Positions 1 to 9,469 are shown, numbered from the stretch's first letter. The stretch is DNA of 9,640 nt from Actinomycetes bacterium (GCA_021790615.1 JAJYGW010000294.1:1-9640); one strand, 5' to 3'. Translations and numbers: made by a program. The notes: generated by a model not told the origin, from the letters alone.

Positions 1-2381
1 CCCGTGGCATCTCGTCCCTGGGAGGGGATCTGACGGACCGATGTCCGGATGGTCACGCCGGCAGAGGAGACCAGGATCACCTCGTCGTCGAGCCCTGCCA
101 TGAAGGCTGCGACGACCCGGCCCCGTCGTGCCGTCAGCTTGATCCCGCGCACCCCTTGGCCACCACGCGCCTGGCGGGTGAAGCGGTCCAGCTTGGTGCG
201 CTTGCCGTACCCGGCGTCCGTGACCAGGAGGATGTCCAGCTCGTCACCCGCCACGTCCGCCGAGACGACCTGGTCACCAGCTCGGAGCCGCATGCCGCGC
301 ACCCCTGCGGTGTCCCGACCGGTCGGGCGGACATCGGCCTCCGCGAAACGAATCGTCATGCCGGCCTGGCTCACCAGGAAGAGGTCGTCCTCGCCTCCGG
401 TCGGCACGACGCGAACCAGCTCGTCGCCCTCACGGAGCGCGAGTGCGATGAAGCCCTCGCGGCGCGACTTGTCGTACTCGGCGAGTGCCGTCCGCTTGAC
501 CTGCCCGTGCCTGGTGACGAAGGTGAGGAACCCGTCACCGGCGAAGTCGCGCGTTGCGATGAGCGCTTGGACCCGCTCGCCGGCCGCCAGCGGTACCAGG
601 TTCACGATCGGGGTTCCACGGGCGTTGCGCTCCTTGATGGGGACCTCGAAGGCACGGAGGCGGAACACCCGCCCGGCGTTCGAGAACACCAGCAGGTGCG
701 AGTGCGCCGTCGTGTGGATCACCTGGCTGACGATGTCCTCTTCCTTCAGCTTCGTGCCCTGCACGCCCCGCCCGCCACGCGCCTGGGTCCGGAAGGCGTC
801 CGCCGTCACCGCCTTCACGTACCCTGCCCGCGTCATCGTGATGACGAGCTCCTCGTCGTCGATCAGGTCCTCCGCGCCGAGATCGCCGGGGTCCACCGTG
901 ATGACCGAGCGGCGCGGGTTGCCGAAGCGGTCCCGGACCGTCCCGAGCTCGTCCCGGATCACCCCGCGGAGCCGGCCCTCGTCGGCGAGGATCGCCTCGA
1001 GCTCGGCGATGGTCTCCCTGAGGGCCGCCAGCTCCGCCTCGAGCTCGCTCCGCCCGAGGCGGGTGAGCCGCCCGAGCGGCATGTCCAGAATGTGGTTGGC
1101 CTGGACCTCCGAGAAGCCGAACGGGTCGTCCTGAAGGGCGAGGCGTGCAGCCGCTCGGTCTGCGGCCGCACGGATCGTGGCGATGACCGCGTCGAGCTGG
1201 TCGATCGCCCGCAGGAGGCCCTCCACGATGTGGGCTCGCTCCTGGGCACGGCGGAGCCGGTAGGCGCTCCGTCTCCGAACCACCTCCACCTGATGGGAGA
1301 TGTAGGCGGTGAGCATCGGCGCGAGCCCGAGCGTCCTCGGTACCCCGTCGACGAGCGCGAGCATGTTGACACCGAAGCTCACCTGCAACGGCGTGTGCTT
1401 GAACAGGTTGTTCAGCAGGACACTCGCGTTGGCGTCGCGCCGCACGTTGATCACGAGCCGGGTCCGCTTGCCCGCCGACTCGTTGCGCAGGCCCTCGCTG
1501 GGGATCCCGGAGATCTCCCCCGTCGAGACCAGCTCCCCGATCTTCTTCTCGATCACCTCGACCGAGGTCTGGTAGGGGATCTCGGTGACCACGATCCGCT
1601 CGGCACCACCCTTGAGCTGTTCGATCTCGGCCGTCGCCCGCAGCTTGATCGAGCCGCGCCCGGTCCGGTACGCATCCATGATGCCGGACCGCCCGAGGAT
1701 CTGGCCCCCCGTCGGGAAGTCGGGGCCCTTCACGAAGGCCATGAGATCGTCCGAGGTCGCGTCCGGGTGCTCGAGCAGGTGGATGGTCGCGTTCACGACC
1801 TCGGTGAGGTTGTGTGGCGGGATGTTCGTGGCCATCCCCACGGCGATCCCCTGGCTGCCGTTTACCAGCAGGTTGGGGAAACGGGCGGGCATGACCACCG
1901 GCTGGGTGTCGGAGCCGTCGTAGTTCGGCTCGAAGTCGACGGTGTCCTCGTCGATCCCCGCCATCAGGTCGAGCGCGATCGGCGCCAGTCGGCACTCGGT
2001 GTAGCGGGACGCCGCAGCCCCCGTGTCGGGATCGGGGGAACCGAAGTTCCCGTGCCCATCGACGAGAGGGTGTCGGAGGCTGAAGTCCTGGACCATGCGG
2101 ACCAGTGCGTCGTAGATCGCCAGGTCGCCGTGGGGATGGAACTTCCCCATCACGTCGCCAACCACCTTCGAGCACTTGACGTGGGGTCGGTCGGGTCGAA
2201 GGCCCGTCTGGAGCATCGAGTAGAGGATGCGGCGGTGGACGGGCTTCAGCCCGTCCCGGACGTCCGGCAACGCCCGTGAGACGATGACCGACATCGAGTA
2301 CTCGAGGAAGGAGCGTTCCATCTCCTCCTGGATCTCGATCGGCTCGACGGCACCGGACTCGGGCGGGCGCTGGTCGCTCAT
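1..2381 (-). CDS. gyrA: DNA gyrase subunit A (C-terminus beyond window)
   Basis: GyrA is the breakage-reunion subunit of gyrase (A2B2), which introduces negative supercoils using ATP hydrolysed by GyrB. 793 residues are visible; no stop is reached before the window edge, and the family is usually about 810-880 aa, so only a short tail is missing. The winged-helix region carries the motif RYTE with catalytic Tyr127 (codon 2001-2003). The quinolone pocket HPHGD-L-AIYD lies at residues 82-91. A tower and coiled-coil region runs to about residue 480, then a beta-pinwheel C-terminal domain with two GyrA boxes, QARGGRG (533-539) and QARGGQG (737-743). The ATG at 2381 is supported by a strong Shine-Dalgarno (AGGAGGA). 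It lies 138 bp after gyrB on the same strand, probably in one operon. Odd points are Leu87, where E. coli has Ser83, and Ala at the second position of both GyrA boxes. Two GyrA boxes in one subunit are known from mycobacterial GyrA. Confidence 0.98.
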   Translation of the reverse strand, partial: MSDQRPPESGAVEPIEIQEEMERSFLEYSMSVIVSRALPDVRDGLKPVHRRILYSMLQTGLRPDRPHVKCSKVVGDVMGKFHPHGDLAIYDALVRMVQDFSLRHPLVDGHGNFGSPDPDTGAAASRYTECRLAPIALDLMAGIDEDTVDFEPNYDGSDTQPVVMPARFPNLLVNGSQGIAVGMATNIPPHNLTEVVNATIHLLEHPDATSDDLMAFVKGPDFPTGGQILGRSGIMDAYRTGRGSIKLRATAEIEQLKGGAERIVVTEIPYQTSVEVIEKKIGELVSTGEISGIPSEGLRNESAGKRTRLVINVRRDANASVLLNNLFKHTPLQVSFGVNMLALVDGVPRTLGLAPMLTAYISHQVEVVRRRSAYRLRRAQERAHIVEGLLRAIDQLDAVIATIRAAADRAAARLALQDDPFGFSEVQANHILDMPLGRLTRLGRSELEAELAALRETIAELEAILADEGRLRGVIRDELGTVRDRFGNPRRSVITVDPGDLGAEDLIDDEELVITMTRAGYVKAVTADAFRTQARGGRGVQGTKLKEEDIVSQVIHTTAHSHLLVFSNAGRVFRLRAFEVPIKERNARGTPIVNLVPLAAGERVQALIATRDFAGDGFLTFVTRHGQVKRTALAEYDKSRREGFIALALREGDELVRVVPTGGEDDLFLVSQAGMTIRFAEADVRPTGRDTAGVRGMRLRAGDQVVSADVAGDELDILLVTDAGYGKRTKLDRFTRQARGGQGVRGIKLTARRGRVVAAFMAGLDDEVILVSSAGVTIRTSVRQIPSQGRDAT

Positions 2382-2390
2382 GGACGGCAC

Positions 2391-2397
2391 TCCTCCT
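2391..2397 (-). promoter_or_regulatory. Strong ribosome binding site of gyrA
   Basis: On the minus strand AGGAGGA stands 9 nt before the ATG at 2381 and is a near-perfect match to the anti-Shine-Dalgarno. It decides the gyrA start and argues that gyrA is translated independently of gyrB. Confidence 0.8.
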
Positions 2398-2408
2398 CGT
2401 GACGGGCA

Positions 2409-2432
2409 GCCGCGCGGCGCGCGGCGCGCGGC
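2409..2432 (-). repeat. Three tandem GCGCGGC heptamers forming a GC hairpin
   Basis: On the plus strand GCGCGGC is repeated three times head to tail (2412-2432). Read on either strand, 2409-2415 and 2419-2425 are perfect 7-bp inverted arms around a 3-nt loop. On the minus-strand transcript this very stable hairpin ends about 11 nt before the gyrA Shine-Dalgarno, inside the gyrB-gyrA gap (2382-2519). There is no U-run after it, so it does not look like an intrinsic terminator. It could be an mRNA processing or stability element, or simply compositional. Confidence 0.5.
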
Positions 2433-2519
2433 GCCTGGCCCGAGCAGCGGCCGGCGCCGCCTGCCGAGCCTTCACGGACCGGCTGCGCCGCAGCGGCCCG
2501 CGGACCCGCGCCCACTTGC

Positions 2520-4649
<2,130 letters not shown>

Positions 4650-5033
4650 TCATTCCCCAGGCTGTCCGGACTCGCCGGGCCGGAGCCGAAACGTCGGCCC
4701 TCGGGGCGTTGGACGCCCAACCTTCACCTCGATGCGCTCGGCGACAGGACGACCGGCAGCCTCGCCGAGGGCCTCCAGGAGGGTGGGCCCGAGGAACTGC
4801 AGCTGCGTCGCCCAACTCGGGTGGTCGACCTGAACGGTGAGGACGCCTGATCGGAGGCTCCACGGTCGTGCATGGCGGGCGACCGCCTCCCCGACGACCC
4901 CCTCCCATGCGGCGAAACACGCGTGGAGCGCGTCGACGTCGCCGAGACCGAGCCGGGACGCAACCCGCTCGAGGGACGCCCGCGCGGGTTGCGGCTCTCG
5001 TCCACCCTCGCCAGGGAGCGGGCGCCAGCTCAT
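4650..5033 (-). CDS. dciA: DUF721 protein, DciA-type helicase loader/partner
   Basis: This small protein of 127 aa has a DUF721/DciA domain over about residues 18-105. The family is the presumed ancestral loader or recruiter of the replicative helicase DnaB, and the mycobacterial homologue at this same locus (Rv0004) is an essential replication protein. Visible hallmarks are W43 in FAAWEGVVGEAVARHARPW, then LRSGVLTVQVDHPSWATQLQFL, matching the mycobacterial pattern W..IVG..IA.HARP..LRDGVLTVQ...WATQL. The ATG at 5033 overlaps the recF stop (ATGA), so translation is probably coupled to recF; a short purine run (GGTGGAG) precedes it. A longer upstream frame is open but lies over recF and is not used. 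The basic Arg/Pro/Gly-rich C-terminal tail looks disordered. Helicase loading in this organism is inferred from family and location. Confidence 0.9.
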   Translation of the reverse strand: MSWRPLPGEGGREPQPARASLERVASRLGLGDVDALHACFAAWEGVVGEAVARHARPWSLRSGVLTVQVDHPSWATQLQFLGPTLLEALGEAAGRPVAERIEVKVGRPTPRGPTFRLRPGESGQPGE

Positions 5034-6193
5034 GACTCCACCGCTGCGGGGCACATCGGTGTCCCCGACTCCCCCCCATCCACGAGGGGAGCGCCGCCTC
5101 CCCCGCCCTGAGTCGCACCGAGCCGCCTCCCGATCTCCCGAACGTCGATCGTGGCGGCCACGTCGATGCCAAGGCGAGGTGGGCTCGCCGCTGCCAGGAT
5201 CACCTGAGCGGAGGGCACCGCCTCGATGAGCGCCGCAGCACGGTAGTCGTCGAGCTCGGACAGGACGTCGTCCAAGAGGAGGATCGGGGCGGTCCCGACA
5301 TGCTCCTCGACGAGCGTGTGTGCCGCCAGGCGGAGTGCAAGGGCAAGCGTCCGCTGCTCCCCCTGCGAGGCGTGGCTGCGCGCCAGCTTCCCTGCATGCA
5401 GGATCACCAGCTCGTCCCGGTGTGGCCCGACCGAGGTGACCTGGCGCCGGAGATCCTCCCCCCGGTGCGCAGCCAGCGCGGCATCGAGCTCGCCGGACCA
5501 CGACCGTGTGTAGGAGAGCGAGACCGAGCCACGTTCTCCTGCCACCCGCCCGTAGGCGGACTCGAAAGCCGGTCGGAGCGCTGCGACGAGCGCTTCGCGC
5601 CGCGCGGCGACCTCCTCACCGAGCCTGCTCAGCTGACGATCCCAGACGGCAAGCGTGTCCTCGATCTCCGCGGTCAGTCGGCCAGACGCCTGGCGGAGCA
5701 GGATCGCCCGTTGCCGGAGGACCCGGTCGAGTCCTGCCCGCGCCTCGGCGAACGAGGCCGAGATGCTCGACGCGGTCTCGTCGAGCACGGCTCGGCGCTC
5801 CGACGGAGAACCCTTCACGACGGCCAGGTCGTCCGGGGTGAAGACGCTGACCGGGAACGAGGCTTGCAGTTCCCGGTGGTGACGGACCGGCTGGCGGTTC
5901 ACGAGGACCCGGTCCCTCCCGGGCACGTTGCACTCCGCCTCGACGAGGAGCGCACGACCTCCGGAGTCGAATCGTCCGCGCACGATCGCCTGGGGCGCGC
6001 CCTCTCGGACGAGCACGTCTCGTGGCGCTGCCCGGAAGGACTCCCTCCGCGCGAGCCAGGCCAACGCCTCGAGGACGTTGGTCTTGCCGGACCCGTTCGG
6101 CCCGGTCAGGAGGGTGATCCCCGTCGCGCTCGGTGCGAGCTCAGCCACCTCCCAGCACCGCCAGTCCGAGAGCCACAGCCGCTCGACATGCAT
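5030..6193 (-). CDS. recF: DNA replication/repair protein RecF
   Basis: RecF is an SMC-like ATPase that, with RecO and RecR, directs RecA loading at single-strand gaps. It has 387 aa. The N-terminus MHVERLWLSDWRCWE is typical of the family. Walker A is GPNGSGKTN (31-39), the ABC signature is SQGEQR (276-281), and Walker B with D-loop is ILLLDDVLSELD (304-315). The segment FTPDDLAVVKGSPSERR (118-134) is also a family hallmark. The ATG at 6193 lies only 9 nt after the dnaN stop and lacks a clear Shine-Dalgarno, suggesting coupling to dnaN. The last 30 residues, including a five-glycine run at 363-367, go beyond the conserved core and may be disordered. The stop overlaps the dciA start. Confidence 0.97.
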   Translation of the reverse strand: MHVERLWLSDWRCWEVAELAPSATGITLLTGPNGSGKTNVLEALAWLARRESFRAAPRDVLVREGAPQAIVRGRFDSGGRALLVEAECNVPGRDRVLVNRQPVRHHRELQASFPVSVFTPDDLAVVKGSPSERRAVLDETASSISASFAEARAGLDRVLRQRAILLRQASGRLTAEIEDTLAVWDRQLSRLGEEVAARREALVAALRPAFESAYGRVAGERGSVSLSYTRSWSGELDAALAAHRGEDLRRQVTSVGPHRDELVILHAGKLARSHASQGEQRTLALALRLAAHTLVEEHVGTAPILLLDDVLSELDDYRAAALIEAVPSAQVILAAASPPRLGIDVAATIDVREIGRRLGATQGGGGGAPLVDGGESGTPMCPAAVES

Positions 6194-6202
6194 GGCCAGG
6201 CG

Positions 6203-7297
6203 CTACGGAACCCGAACGGGCATGAGGATGTAGCGATAGTCGACGGAGCTCACGTCGCGAATGAGCACCGCCTTCGACGGATCGGAGAGCTCGATCAGAA
6301 CCTCGTCCCCCGTCACCCCCTCGACCCCCTCGATCAGGAAGGTGGGGTTGAACGCCATAGCCGCCTCCTCGCCCTCGTAGCGGGCGTCGAGGTCCTCCGC
6401 GCCCTGCCCGACGTCGACAGCAGACGCGGCGAGCTCGACTCGATCCTCGTGGAGGGAGACGCGAACCGGGGTGGCCTGGTCCCGGTTCAGCAAACGCATC
6501 CGGCGAACCGCTTCGAGGAACGGCTCCTTCGCGACAACCAGCCGGTTCGGGTACTGCGGTGGGAAGAGTGCTTGGTAGTTCGGGAAGTCGGAACCGATGA
6601 TGCGGCTGAGAAGGCGAACCTTGCCGACGGAGAAGAGCGCTTCGCGCTCGCCGACCAGCACGTCGAGTGCTCCTGGTCCTGGTAGGAGCCGGGCAAGCTC
6701 TGCCAGCGCGTGTGCGGGCAGGACCACCTGGCGCCCCTCCTCGAGCAGGGTGGCTCCGGGAAGATCTCGCAGGCTCAGCCGGTAGGAGTCGGTCGCCACG
6801 AGCCGTATCCCGGTGGGCTCCGCAGCCAGGAGCACGCCGGTGAGGCTGGCTCGGAGCGCATCCGTCGAGGCAGCGCGCACGACTTGCCGGAGTGCACCTG
6901 CGAACGCAGCTGCGTCCACTTGGACCGCCTCACCAGAGAGAACCGGTGGCCGGGCGAACTCCGCCTCCGGTGCGCAGCGGACCGTGAAGCTCGACCGCCC
7001 GCCGCTCAAGTGCACCTCGTCTCCCTCGGCGTCGAGGTGGACCACGCCGCCCGGGAGCGCCCGAACGAGATCGAGCACGAGTCGCCCGGGAACGACTCCG
7101 CCCCCGTCGCGGGCACCCTCGACGACCAGGCTGACCTCGAGAGACATCTCGGCGTCGGTGCCCAGCGCGACCAGATCCCCACCATGGAGGTCGAGCCGTA
7201 CACCGCCGCTGCCGAGAGAAGGGCCGCTCCGGGCGGCGGCGCGTGTGGCGATGCCGAGTGCGTCGGCTAGGGCATCACGTTCGGCTCGGAACCTCAT
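6203..7297 (-). CDS. dnaN: DNA polymerase III beta subunit (sliding clamp)
   Basis: The sliding clamp forms a ring around DNA and tethers the polymerase and other partners. It has 364 aa, close to the E. coli length of 366, consistent with three clamp folds at about 1-120, 121-243 and 244-364. Family hallmarks include LVATDSYRLSLRD (about 170-182), IGSDFPNYQALFP, AFNPTFLIEGV, and the C-terminal YRYILMPVRVP that forms part of the partner-binding pocket. The ATG at 7297 is supported by a purine-rich AAGGAAAGGG ending 9 nt upstream. The gene is first in a dnaN-recF-dciA run and starts directly after the putative origin, so its promoter must lie within or near oriC. Confidence 0.97.
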   Translation of the reverse strand: MRFRAERDALADALGIATRAAARSGPSLGSGGVRLDLHGGDLVALGTDAEMSLEVSLVVEGARDGGGVVPGRLVLDLVRALPGGVVHLDAEGDEVHLSGGRSSFTVRCAPEAEFARPPVLSGEAVQVDAAAFAGALRQVVRAASTDALRASLTGVLLAAEPTGIRLVATDSYRLSLRDLPGATLLEEGRQVVLPAHALAELARLLPGPGALDVLVGEREALFSVGKVRLLSRIIGSDFPNYQALFPPQYPNRLVVAKEPFLEAVRRMRLLNRDQATPVRVSLHEDRVELAASAVDVGQGAEDLDARYEGEEAAMAFNPTFLIEGVEGVTGDEVLIELSDPSKAVLIRDVSSVDYRYILMPVRVP

Positions 7298-7336
7298 TCC
7301 GGTACACCCTTTCCTTCGGCGTTCCCGCCTGAGCTC

Positions 7337-7383
7337 TTCTAGAAGGTATTAGAGAAGGAATTCCAGCAGTAGTAGTAAAGGTT
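7337..7383. other. AT-rich DNA-unwinding segment of oriC
   Basis: Of these 47 bases only 17 are G or C (36%), against about two-thirds G+C in the window. It includes the 10-bp palindrome CTTCTAGAAG (7336-7345) and GGAATTCC (7357-7364). It adjoins the DnaA boxes on their trio side, where a duplex unwinding element is expected. Confidence 0.6.
7364..7378 (-). other. DnaA-trio array
   Basis: On the minus strand, reading away from the DnaA boxes, the sequence is TTA CTA CTA CTG CTG. The opposite strand, read 3' to 5', is then AAT GAT GAT GAC GAC, which fits the DnaA-trio pattern (3'-(G/A)A(T/N)) that DnaA binds as single strand in the basal unwinding system defined in Bacillus subtilis. Position (4 bp from the nearest box) and orientation match that model. 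Confidence 0.6.
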
Positions 7384-7398
7384 GTGGATTGTGGACAA
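7383..7398 (-). promoter_or_regulatory. Two tandem DnaA boxes at oriC
   Basis: On the minus strand, TTGTCCACA (7390-7398) is a perfect high-GC DnaA box, and CAATCCACA (7383-7391) is a second, weaker one sharing two bases with it. Both point toward the DnaA-trios and the AT-rich segment, as expected for boxes that position DnaA for filament growth on the melted strand. Confidence 0.8.
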
Positions 7399-7546
7399 CG
7401 CCTCGTCCTGGCTGCTCAGGGACCATCATCACGACGGTCGGTTGTCCCCCACGCCCCCGGGAGCCGAGCAACGCGACGCGTGACGGGCGTGCGATCCCCA
7501 ACCGGGCGAACTCGGAGCGCCCGACTTCCACCGGCTTTTCCCCAGC

Positions 7547-8914
7547 TCATCCACCACCTCGGATGCGCAACAGGAGCTCGGTCACCTGGTTGTAGGTCTC
7601 GCGGTGCTCCGCCATCTGGGCCGAGATCTTCTCGACGGCATGCATGACGGTGGTGTGGTCGCGGTTGCCGAACTCCTTCCCGATCGCTGGATAGCTGAAG
7701 TCGGTCAGCTCGCGGAAGACGTACATCCCGATCTGGCGGGCAGCCACGAGGGGCCGCCGCCGACTGGCGCTACAGAGCTCCTCGACAGTGAATCCAAAGG
7801 TGTCGGCGGTCGCTTGGAGGATCGCGGCAGGCGTGATCCGTCGCGGATGGGTCGAGACGATGTCCGCGAGGACCTCCTCTGCGAGATCGAGCGTGAGGGG
7901 TGCCCGGTTCAGGCTCGCGTAGGCACAGACCCGGATCAGGGCGCCCTCGAGCTCCCGGATGTTGTCGTGGACGTGGGTTGCGATGAACTCGAGCACCTCC
8001 CCGGGGGCGGTCATCCCGTCCTGGGTGGCCTTCGTCCGCAGGATCGCGAGCCTCGTCTCGAGCTCCGGTGGTTGGACGTCGGTGATCAAGCCGGAGAGAA
8101 AACGGCTTCGAAGACGGTCCTCGAGGGTGGCGATGGCCTTCGGCGGCCGATCCGAGGTGATGACGATCTGGCGTGACGCCCCGTAGAGGGTGTTGAAGGT
8201 ATGGAAGAACTCCTCCTGGAGTCCCTCTTTCTTCTCCATGAACTGGATGTCGTCTACCAGGAGGACGTCACACTCCCGATACCTGCGCTTGAACGAGGGC
8301 TGGGTGTTCGACCGGATCGCGTCGACGAACTCGTTCATGAAGGTCTCGGTGGACACGTAGCGGATGTGGCGCTGTGGGAAGTTCTGCCGGACGTAGTTCC
8401 CGATCGCGTGGAGCAGGTGTGTCTTGCCGAGTCCGGCCGCGCCGTGGATGAAGAGCGGGTTGTACGACCGAGCGGGCGCTTCGGCGACGGCGAGTGCTGC
8501 CGCGTGGGCAAAGCGGTTCGATCCCCCGATCACGAAGGCTTCGAAGGTGTAACGAGGGTTGAAGGGAGGCTCCGTCTCGGTCGAGCGAGCCCGGGGCTGG
8601 TCACGAGGGACTTCGTCCGAGGCGTTGGCATCCGTGAGCGCGAGCTGCTCTGCGGGGCCGGGCGGTCGGACCTGGAGGTCGATGGTGACCACCCCTCCGG
8701 CCAGTTCTGTCAGCGTCTCCTGGAGCAACTCGAGGTACCGGCGCTCGATTCGCTCCTTCACCAGCACGGAGGGAACGGCAAGAACCAGCGTCATCCCGTC
8801 GAGCCGGATCGCCTCGACGCCCGCGAAACAGGTCCGCCAGGAGGCCTCCGGCACCTGGGCGCGAAGCAGCCCAGTGCACGATTTCCACAGGCTTCTCGCC
8901 TCCGCTTCCTCCAC
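7547..8914 (-). CDS. dnaA: Chromosomal replication initiator DnaA
   Basis: DnaA is the AAA+ initiator that binds DnaA boxes and melts oriC. From the GTG at 8914 it has 455 aa. Domain I (about 1-80) begins LWKSCTGLL. Domain II (about 83-118) is a short linker. The AAA+ domain III starts at [12 protein letters not shown] and has Walker [10 protein letters not shown] (158-166), Walker B LLVDDIQF (218-225), sensor 1 VITSDRPP and arginine-finger region LEDRLRSRF. Domain IV has the box-recognition signature [19 protein letters not shown] (412-430). An upstream in-frame TTG (8920) is possible, but the purines GAGAGG sit directly against it and lie 6 nt before the GTG, so I prefer GTG. The linker is much shorter than in Streptomyces. 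It is transcribed toward oriC, with DnaA boxes upstream suggesting autoregulation. Confidence 0.97.
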   Translation of the reverse strand: MEEAEARSLWKSCTGLLRAQVPEASWRTCFAGVEAIRLDGMTLVLAVPSVLVKERIERRYLELLQETLTELAGGVVTIDLQVRPPGPAEQLALTDANASDEVPRDQPRARSTETEPPFNPRYTFEAFVIGGSNRFAHAAALAVAEAPARSYNPLFIHGAAGLGKTHLLHAIGNYVRQNFPQRHIRYVSTETFMNEFVDAIRSNTQPSFKRRYRECDVLLVDDIQFMEKKEGLQEEFFHTFNTLYGASRQIVITSDRPPKAIATLEDRLRSRFLSGLITDVQPPELETRLAILRTKATQDGMTAPGEVLEFIATHVHDNIRELEGALIRVCAYASLNRAPLTLDLAEEVLADIVSTHPRRITPAAILQATADTFGFTVEELCSASRRRPLVAARQIGMYVFRELTDFSYPAIGKEFGNRDHTTVMHAVEKISAQMAEHRETYNQVTELLLRIRGGG

Positions 8915-9324
8915 GTCCAACCTCTCGTCAACCCGCTTTCCACATCCTCGTCCACAAGCTGTGGAGCCCCACGGCGACCGGGCAACATGCCGGGGCGCAG
9001 CTCCGCTTCGAACGAACGGCCGAGAGCCGATCGAGGGTCAGCTCCGTCCGGCCGGCGCTCGGGGTTGCCGACGGTAGGAGTAGGACGCTAGCACCGCGGC
9101 TCGAGGGGAGGCCTGGGGGACAGCGCCTCCGCCGGATCGCCTCGACCTGGGTAGGCGCAGCGGTAACTGCCGCCTAACATCGGAGGGGTCGCGCCCTCGC
9201 GGTGCGAGATCGTCGCACGTAACCTGGCCTGGCAGGTCGACACCGTTCGATGCCGAGGTGATCGAGTCGGGCTGGCGAGACCGGCCGAGGTGGCACACGC
9301 TGGGCGCCGAGCACGGGAGCTCCG
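8915..9324. promoter_or_regulatory. dnaA-rpmH divergent regulatory region
   Basis: This 410-bp gap between two divergent genes has no supportable coding sequence. The dnaA side (8936-8965) holds a DnaA-box group. Weak promoter-like sites are an extended -10, TGCTAGCGT, on the minus strand at 9085-9093 (toward dnaA), and TAACAT (9175-9180) or TAACCT (9220-9225) on the plus strand (toward rpmH); none has a convincing -35 partner. A small hairpin, CTCGC-GGT-GCGAG, lies at 9196-9208 without a T-run, and a GTAGGA direct repeat lies at 9074-9085. Divergent promoters are expected from gene order; their exact places are not resolved. Confidence 0.4.
8936..8968. promoter_or_regulatory. DnaA-box group upstream of dnaA
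   Basis: Three box-like sites lie 22-54 bp upstream of the dnaA start: CTTTCCACA (8936-8944), TCGTCCACA (8948-8956; 8 of 9 to TTGTCCACA) and, inverted, TGTGGAGCC (8960-8968). The last two form a perfect inverted repeat, TCCACA-AGC-TGTGGA (8951-8965). A fourth match, ATTTCCACA, is inside dnaA at 8881-8889. DnaA binding at its own promoter is a known autoregulatory device; here it is inferred from motif and position. Confidence 0.55.
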
Positions 9325-9459
9325 ATGAAGAGGACCTACCAACCCAACAACCGAAAGCGGGCGAAGCGCCACGGCTTTCGCCATCGCATGTCGACCCGCG
9401 CCGGTCGGGCGATCCTCAAGGCGCGCCGCCGCAAGGGCCGGGCGCGGCTCTCCGCCTGA
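9325..9459 (+). CDS. rpmH: 50S ribosomal protein L34
   Basis: L34 is a small basic protein of the large ribosomal subunit. The 44-aa product begins [19 protein letters not shown], followed by [23 protein letters not shown], the family pattern along its whole length. It is too short to appear in most ORF lists. A GGGAG lies 5-6 nt before the ATG. The gene is divergent from dnaA and precedes rnpA, the near-universal rpmH-rnpA order. Confidence 0.97.
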   Translation: MKRTYQPNNRKRAKRHGFRHRMSTRAGRAILKARRRKGRARLSA

Positions 9460-9469
9460 GCCGCACCGC

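Larger units (their letters stand above)
7298..7546. other. oriC: Putative chromosomal replication origin (oriC)
   Basis: This 249-bp gap between dnaN and dnaA is the usual oriC position in Actinomycetota. Nothing in it supports a gene. It contains an A+T-rich segment at 7337-7383 (30 of 47 bases A/T) in an otherwise very GC-rich window, a DnaA-trio-like run (7364-7378), and two tandem DnaA boxes (7383-7398). Weaker box-like sites are TTGTCCCCC (7442-7450), TTTTCCCCA (7536-7544) and TCATCCACC (7547-7555, overlapping the end of dnaA). It is small for an actinobacterial oriC and has only one perfect box, so DnaA boxes upstream of dnaA may also contribute. The origin role is inferred from location and motifs. 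Confidence 0.8.

Noticed and set aside
156..2279. A 707-aa plus-strand reading frame opposite gyrA
   Set aside because: It is a mirror frame of gyrA, which is certain from catalytic and drug-pocket motifs. It has no recognisable domain, and its Arg/Pro/His/Asp-rich composition is typical of high-GC antisense frames.
535..2475. A 646-aa minus-strand reading frame overlapping gyrA
   Set aside because: It is a shifted frame of gyrA with an extreme Arg/Pro/Gly/Ala-rich composition and no motifs. The true gyrA frame runs off the window edge.
5300..6685. A 461-aa plus-strand frame spanning the recF-dnaN junction
   Set aside because: It lies antisense to two well-supported genes and has no domain or ribosome site; the frame is a by-product of codon bias.
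9008..9023. LexA-like SOS box upstream of dnaA (TCGAAC-GAAC-GGCCGA)
   Set aside because: The left half matches the actinobacterial TCGAAC-N4-GTTCGA, but the right half has two mismatches, and dnaA is not a usual SOS gene.
9196..9208. Hairpin CTCGC-GGT-GCGAG as a terminator
   Set aside because: The stem is only 5 bp and is not followed by a T-run on either strand, and it lies between divergent genes where no terminator is expected.
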